From contig JAFYML010000334.1 of assembly GCA_017556595.1 (NCBI GenBank), forward strand, positions 1 through 8,678: DNA of 8,678 nucleotides, written 5' to 3'. The stretch comes from Bacteroides sp. Its GTDB lineage: Bacteria > Bacteroidota > Bacteroidia > Bacteroidales > Bacteroidaceae. A model generated the notes under the pieces. The model made no database searches, was not told the DNA's origin, and was given only the letters and a program-made list of their open reading frames with translations. Below, piece by piece: positions 5,610 through 8,678 of the stretch. Each line of letters opens with the position of its first letter. The first letter of the stretch is position 1. A program made the position numbers and the translations under genes.

Positions 5610-8060
5610 TTAAATTCCCATTACCACCTCTACCAAGTGTTTACCAGGTTGATACATTACTACATTACCGCTGATTGGTTGACCATCGACCGTAATCGAT
5701 GCCACACCCTTGCACACGCCCTGCGGATTGGTAATATTGATTTGGTATTCTGCACCACGGAATAAGCGTTTTACACTGAATTGTTTCCAATCGGCAGGAA
5801 TACATGGATTTATTTCCAAGCCATTATAAGCCGGCTTGATACCCAAAATGAATTGAGTAATGGCATAATAGTTCCATGCAGCAGTACCTGTGAGCCAACT
5901 ATTCTTGGCTTCGCCCGGACGAGCAGCATCCTTTCCGGCAATCATCTGTGAATATACATATGGTTCTACCTTATGCAATTCGCTATGCTCTTCGGTATAT
6001 GATGGACAAATTTTGCGGAAGTATTCCCATGCTTGGTCGCCTCGGCCTAATACCGTTTCGCCAATTATCACCCACGGATTGTTATGGCAGAAGATACCTG
6101 CATTCTCCTTATATCCGGCCGGATACGAAGAAATTTCACCATACTCTACTTTATATTCAGTAAAGGCAGGATTGTTCAATACGATACCATGTTCGCAATC
6201 CAAACGTTCTTTTACTGCATCGAGAGCCTTTTCTACCATACCCTCTTCAAGGCCAATACCAGCCATAGTGCACCAACCTTGGCTTTCGATGAATATTTGT
6301 CCTTCTTTGTTCTCCTTCGAACCTACTTTGTTTCCAAAATAGTCGTATGCGCGAAGGTACCAATCGCCATCCCAGCCATGCTTCTTCACAGCTTCTACCA
6401 TTCTATCGATATAACCAGCAGCACGTTCAGCCTCATCAAGTTTACCAAGTTCGCGACAAAGTTCAACATAATCACGTCCACAAACCACAAACAAGCCTGC
6501 AATCATCAACGATTCTGCCTTCGAACCTTCTGTTTTATTTTCGGTTGTTTGGAACGATTCGTTTGGATCCCACGAGAAGCAGTTCAAGTTCAAGCAGTCG
6601 TTCCAATCGGCACGGCCAATCAATGGCAACATGTGAGGACCAAGATTTTCGATAACATGATTGAACGAAACATACAAGTGTTGCATCAATGTAACTTCAC
6701 TTCCAGGTTGGTTATCGAAAGGCACCATTTCATCGAGAATAGAGAAATCGCCCGTTTCCTTGATATAGGCCACAGTACCAAAGATAAGCCACATAGGGTC
6801 GTCGTTAAATCCGCCACCAATACCATCGTTGCCGCGCTTGGTCAATGGTTGATATTGATGATAGCATCCACCATCGGGGAATTGCGTTGAAGCGATATCA
6901 ATAATACGTTCGCGTGCTCTTTCCGGGATTTGATGCACAAAACCTACCAAGTCTTGATTTGAATCGCGGAAGCCCATACCGCGTCCGATACCACTTTCAA
7001 AGAACGATGCCGAACGACTCATGTTGAAGGTAATCATACATTGGTATTGGTTCCAAATATTCACCATTCTATCCAGTTTTTCCTCGTCCGTCTTCACTAC
7101 ATAAATATTTAGTAGCTTATCCCAATAATTTTTCAGTTCAAGGAAAGCGCTATCTACCTTTTCTACAGTATCAAACTTGGCAATCATCTCTTTTGCCTTG
7201 CGCTTATTGATAATTGGCGATGGGAATCCTGGTTTTTCAAACTTCTCTTCTTGCGCATTCTCCACATAACCCAACAAGAAAATAAAGTCGCGCTTTTCGC
7301 CAGCTTTTAATTCTACTTCAATATAATGCGATGCAATCGGGCTCCATCCATGAGCAATGCTATTTCCCGGTTTACCAGCCATAACATTTTGCGGATCACG
7401 GAACTCATTGTATAGGCCTACGAAAGTTTCTCTGTCGGTATCGAAACCATCTATTGGAGTATTTACGCTATAAAATGCATAGTGATTGCGACGTTCTTTG
7501 TATTCGGTTTTATGGTAAATCACCGAACCTTCCACCTCCACCTCACCGGTTGAGAAGTTTCGTTGGAAGTTTTCCATATCGGTTGCAGCATTCCATAAAC
7601 ACCACTCGGCAAAAGAGAAGAGTTTTAGTTTTTTTGTTTCGTTGGTTTGATTGGTCAATGTCAACTTTTGCACTTCACCCCATGTCTTCAATGGAACAAA
7701 GAAAAGCACACTTGCCTCTACTCCATCCTTTTGTCCGGTAATGCGCGTATAGCTCATACCATGACGACACTCATAGCTATCGAGTGGCGTTTTACAAGGC
7801 TTCCAACCTGGCGACCAAACATTTTTTCCATCGTTGATATAGAAGTATCGTCCACCATTGTCCATCGGTACATTATTATAGCGATAGCGTGTGATACGAC
7901 GGAATTTGGCATCCTTATAAAAACTATAACCTCCTGCTGTATTTGAAATCAGCGAAAAGAAGTCTTCATTTCCTAAATAATTAATCCACGGCCAAGGAGT
8001 GGCAGGATTGGTAATGACATATTCTCGATGAATGTCATCGAAATGTCCATAAGTCTTCAT
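5610..8060 (-). CDS. cbp: Cellobiose phosphorylase (GH94)
   Basis: Cytosolic enzyme that splits cellobiose with phosphate into alpha-D-glucose 1-phosphate and D-glucose with inversion (EC 2.4.1.20). At 816 residues it matches characterised enzymes (about 811-822). There is no signal peptide. The start MKTYGHFDD...[19 protein letters not shown] fits the family start. The N-terminal beta-sandwich covers roughly residues 1-290, then a helical linker and the (alpha/alpha)6 catalytic barrel with [12 protein letters not shown] (Arg365, Asp366) and [17 protein letters not shown]. Asp485 in that motif corresponds to the general acid (Asp490 in the Cellvibrio gilvus enzyme). Phosphate-site elements are present: HNNPW (His659) and SWLTGTAAW (Thr724, Gly725). 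A C-terminal beta domain closes the protein. [10 protein letters not shown] with [17 protein letters not shown] favours cellobiose over chitobiose or cellodextrin phosphorylase; this is by recognition, not alignment. It follows the aldo/keto reductase gene by 19 bases and is closed by a strong terminator. Its leader is made of tandem heptamers, with no Shine-Dalgarno. Confidence 0.95.
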   Translation of the reverse strand: MKTYGHFDDIHREYVITNPATPWPWINYLGNEDFFSLISNTAGGYSFYKDAKFRRITRYRYNNVPMDNGGRYFYINDGKNVWSPGWKPCKTPLDSYECRHGMSYTRITGQKDGVEASVLFFVPLKTWGEVQKLTLTNQTNETKKLKLFSFAEWCLWNAATDMENFQRNFSTGEVEVEGSVIYHKTEYKERRNHYAFYSVNTPIDGFDTDRETFVGLYNEFRDPQNVMAGKPGNSIAHGWSPIASHYIEVELKAGEKRDFIFLLGYVENAQEEKFEKPGFPSPIINKRKAKEMIAKFDTVEKVDSAFLELKNYWDKLLNIYVVKTDEEKLDRMVNIWNQYQCMITFNMSRSASFFESGIGRGMGFRDSNQDLVGFVHQIPERARERIIDIASTQFPDGGCYHQYQPLTKRGNDGIGGGFNDDPMWLIFGTVAYIKETGDFSILDEMVPFDNQPGSEVTLMQHLYVSFNHVIENLGPHMLPLIGRADWNDCLNLNCFSWDPNESFQTTENKTEGSKAESLMIAGLFVVCGRDYVELCRELGKLDEAERAAGYIDRMVEAVKKHGWDGDWYLRAYDYFGNKVGSKENKEGQIFIESQGWCTMAGIGLEEGMVEKALDAVKERLDCEHGIVLNNPAFTEYKVEYGEISSYPAGYKENAGIFCHNNPWVIIGETVLGRGDQAWEYFRKICPSYTEEHSELHKVEPYVYSQMIAGKDAARPGEAKNSWLTGTAAWNYYAITQFILGIKPAYNGLEINPCIPADWKQFSVKRLFRGAEYQINITNPQGVCKGVASITVDGQPISGNVVMYQPGKHLVEVVMGI

Positions 8061-8062
8061 GT

Positions 8063-8097
8063 GAATTATGAATTTTGAATTATAAATTATGAATTAT
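8063..8097. repeat. Tandem heptamer repeat, five units of GAATTAT
   Basis: Five uninterrupted 7-base units fill 8063-8097 (plus-strand reading). Units 1, 3 and 5 are GAATTAT, unit 2 is GAATTTT and unit 4 is AAATTAT. The last 18 bases of the array (8080-8097) are coding: they form the final codons (IIHNL region) and stop of the aldo/keto reductase gene. The remaining 17 bases form nearly all of the leader of the cellobiose phosphorylase gene, ending 2 bases before its ATG. Seen directly. Confidence 0.8.
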
Positions 8098-8678
8098 CTT
8101 CTCGATTTGCATTAACTCTTCGGCATCGAATGTTGTATTTTTAAGCGCCTTCAAGTTTTTATCCAGTTGTGCTACGCTGCTGGCTCCTACAATAACACTT
8201 GTCACCAAATCGTCTTTAAGCAGCCATGCCAAAGCCATCTCAGCCAGCGACTGTCCCCTATTTTGTGCAACCTTGTTCAATGCAACAACTTTCTCCATAG
8301 TTTCATTGGTCAATGCCTCTTTCTTCAAGAAACCACCACGCGCTATGCGGCTATCATCAGGAATACCATTAAGGTATCTGTCGGTCAGCAACCCTTGTGC
8401 CAATGGCGAGAAGGCAATAAAGCCACTACCATGCTCCTGTGCTTGTTGCAAGATGCCAAGCTTCTCCGGTTCACGATTCAACATATTATAACGTCCTTGA
8501 TATATCAAACAAGGCACGTCGTGTTCCTTTAAATATTGATAAGCAAAAGCTGCGGCTTCGAGTGGATAGTTTGAGATACCTACATACAAAGCCTTCCCTT
8601 GTCTAACGATATCCACAAGTGCTTGCATAGTCTCTTCCAATGGAGTATTAGGATCCATACGATGATGATAGAAAATAT
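8080..8678 (-). CDS. gpr: Aldo/keto reductase, L-glyceraldehyde 3-phosphate reductase type (5' part outside the window)
   Basis: The C-terminal 198 residues of an aldo/keto reductase very close to E. coli Gpr (YghZ; also annotated mgrA), a cytosolic NADPH-dependent enzyme that reduces L-glyceraldehyde 3-phosphate and other aldehydes such as methylglyoxal. The frame is open to the window edge: before the ATG at 8658 it reads IFYHHR, matching the conserved IFYSHR stretch that holds the catalytic His, so the gene does not start there. The catalytic Tyr, Asp and Lys would be in the missing N-terminal half (the whole protein is probably about 330 residues). Visible family motifs are [75 protein letters not shown] and the cofactor-binding [14 protein letters not shown]. 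The C-terminus ([10 protein letters not shown]) stops about a dozen residues short of E. coli Gpr as I remember it, and lies inside the heptamer repeat. It is transcribed with cellobiose phosphorylase. Confidence 0.9.
   Translation of the reverse strand, partial: IFYHHRMDPNTPLEETMQALVDIVRQGKALYVGISNYPLEAAAFAYQYLKEHDVPCLIYQGRYNMLNREPEKLGILQQAQEHGSGFIAFSPLAQGLLTDRYLNGIPDDSRIARGGFLKKEALTNETMEKVVALNKVAQNRGQSLAEMALAWLLKDDLVTSVIVGASSVAQLDKNLKALKNTTFDAEELMQIEKIIHNL

Noticed and set aside
6112..6125. Perfect 14-base palindrome TATCCGGCCGGATA
   Set aside because: It lies within the cellobiose phosphorylase gene and encodes the conserved YPAGY segment, so it is most simply explained by codon choice.
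6084..6890. 268-residue open frame on the plus strand
   Set aside because: It is antisense to the core of the cellobiose phosphorylase gene. The translation is Cys/Phe/Ile-rich without domain features, as expected from a codon shadow.
8060..8110. Separate promoter in the A/T-rich spacer before cellobiose phosphorylase
   Set aside because: The A/T-richness comes from the heptamer repeat and no TTTG/TAnnTTTG pair with correct spacing is present. Cotranscription with the reductase gene is simpler.

Overview
The window looks like an ordinary chromosomal stretch of a Bacteroidales bacterium (Bacteroidaceae/Prevotellaceae-like; I cannot place it closer). Reasons: a Bacteroidota-type promoter (TTTG, 20-base spacer, TACCTTTG), A-rich leaders without a clear Shine-Dalgarno, a GH3-plus-serine-hydrolase fusion protein and a DUF4136 lipoprotein of the type common in this group, and moderate G+C. 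I see no mobile element, CRISPR array, tRNA or rRNA. The window carries six real genes, five complete and one cut by the right edge.

Left part (1-4154, plus strand): one operon of two cell-envelope hydrolases, 4 bases apart. The first is a lipoprotein with both halves of a 5'-nucleotidase in swapped order (C-terminal substrate-binding domain first, metallophosphatase second). The second is an exported NagZ-like GH3 beta-N-acetylhexosaminidase joined to a beta-lactamase-fold serine hydrolase. The alpha/beta domain that I expect between them appears to be missing.

Middle (4151-5435, minus strand): an operon of a DUF4136 lipoprotein followed by a small outer-membrane beta-barrel protein. It converges on the plus-strand operon so tightly that the stop codons overlap. 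A 24-base dyad lies in front of the lipoprotein gene.

Right part (5529-8678, minus strand): an aldo/keto reductase close to E. coli Gpr/YghZ (its 5' end lies outside the window), then cellobiose phosphorylase 19 bases downstream, then a strong intrinsic terminator. A tandem heptamer repeat forms both the tail of the reductase gene and the leader of the phosphorylase gene. The phosphorylase would split cytosolic cellobiose into glucose 1-phosphate and glucose. The reductase is a broad carbonyl-reducing enzyme of triose metabolism.

I do not see a new multi-gene system. The most interesting points are the domain rearrangements in the two left-hand proteins, the dyad at 5465-5488, and the heptamer repeat at 8063-8097.
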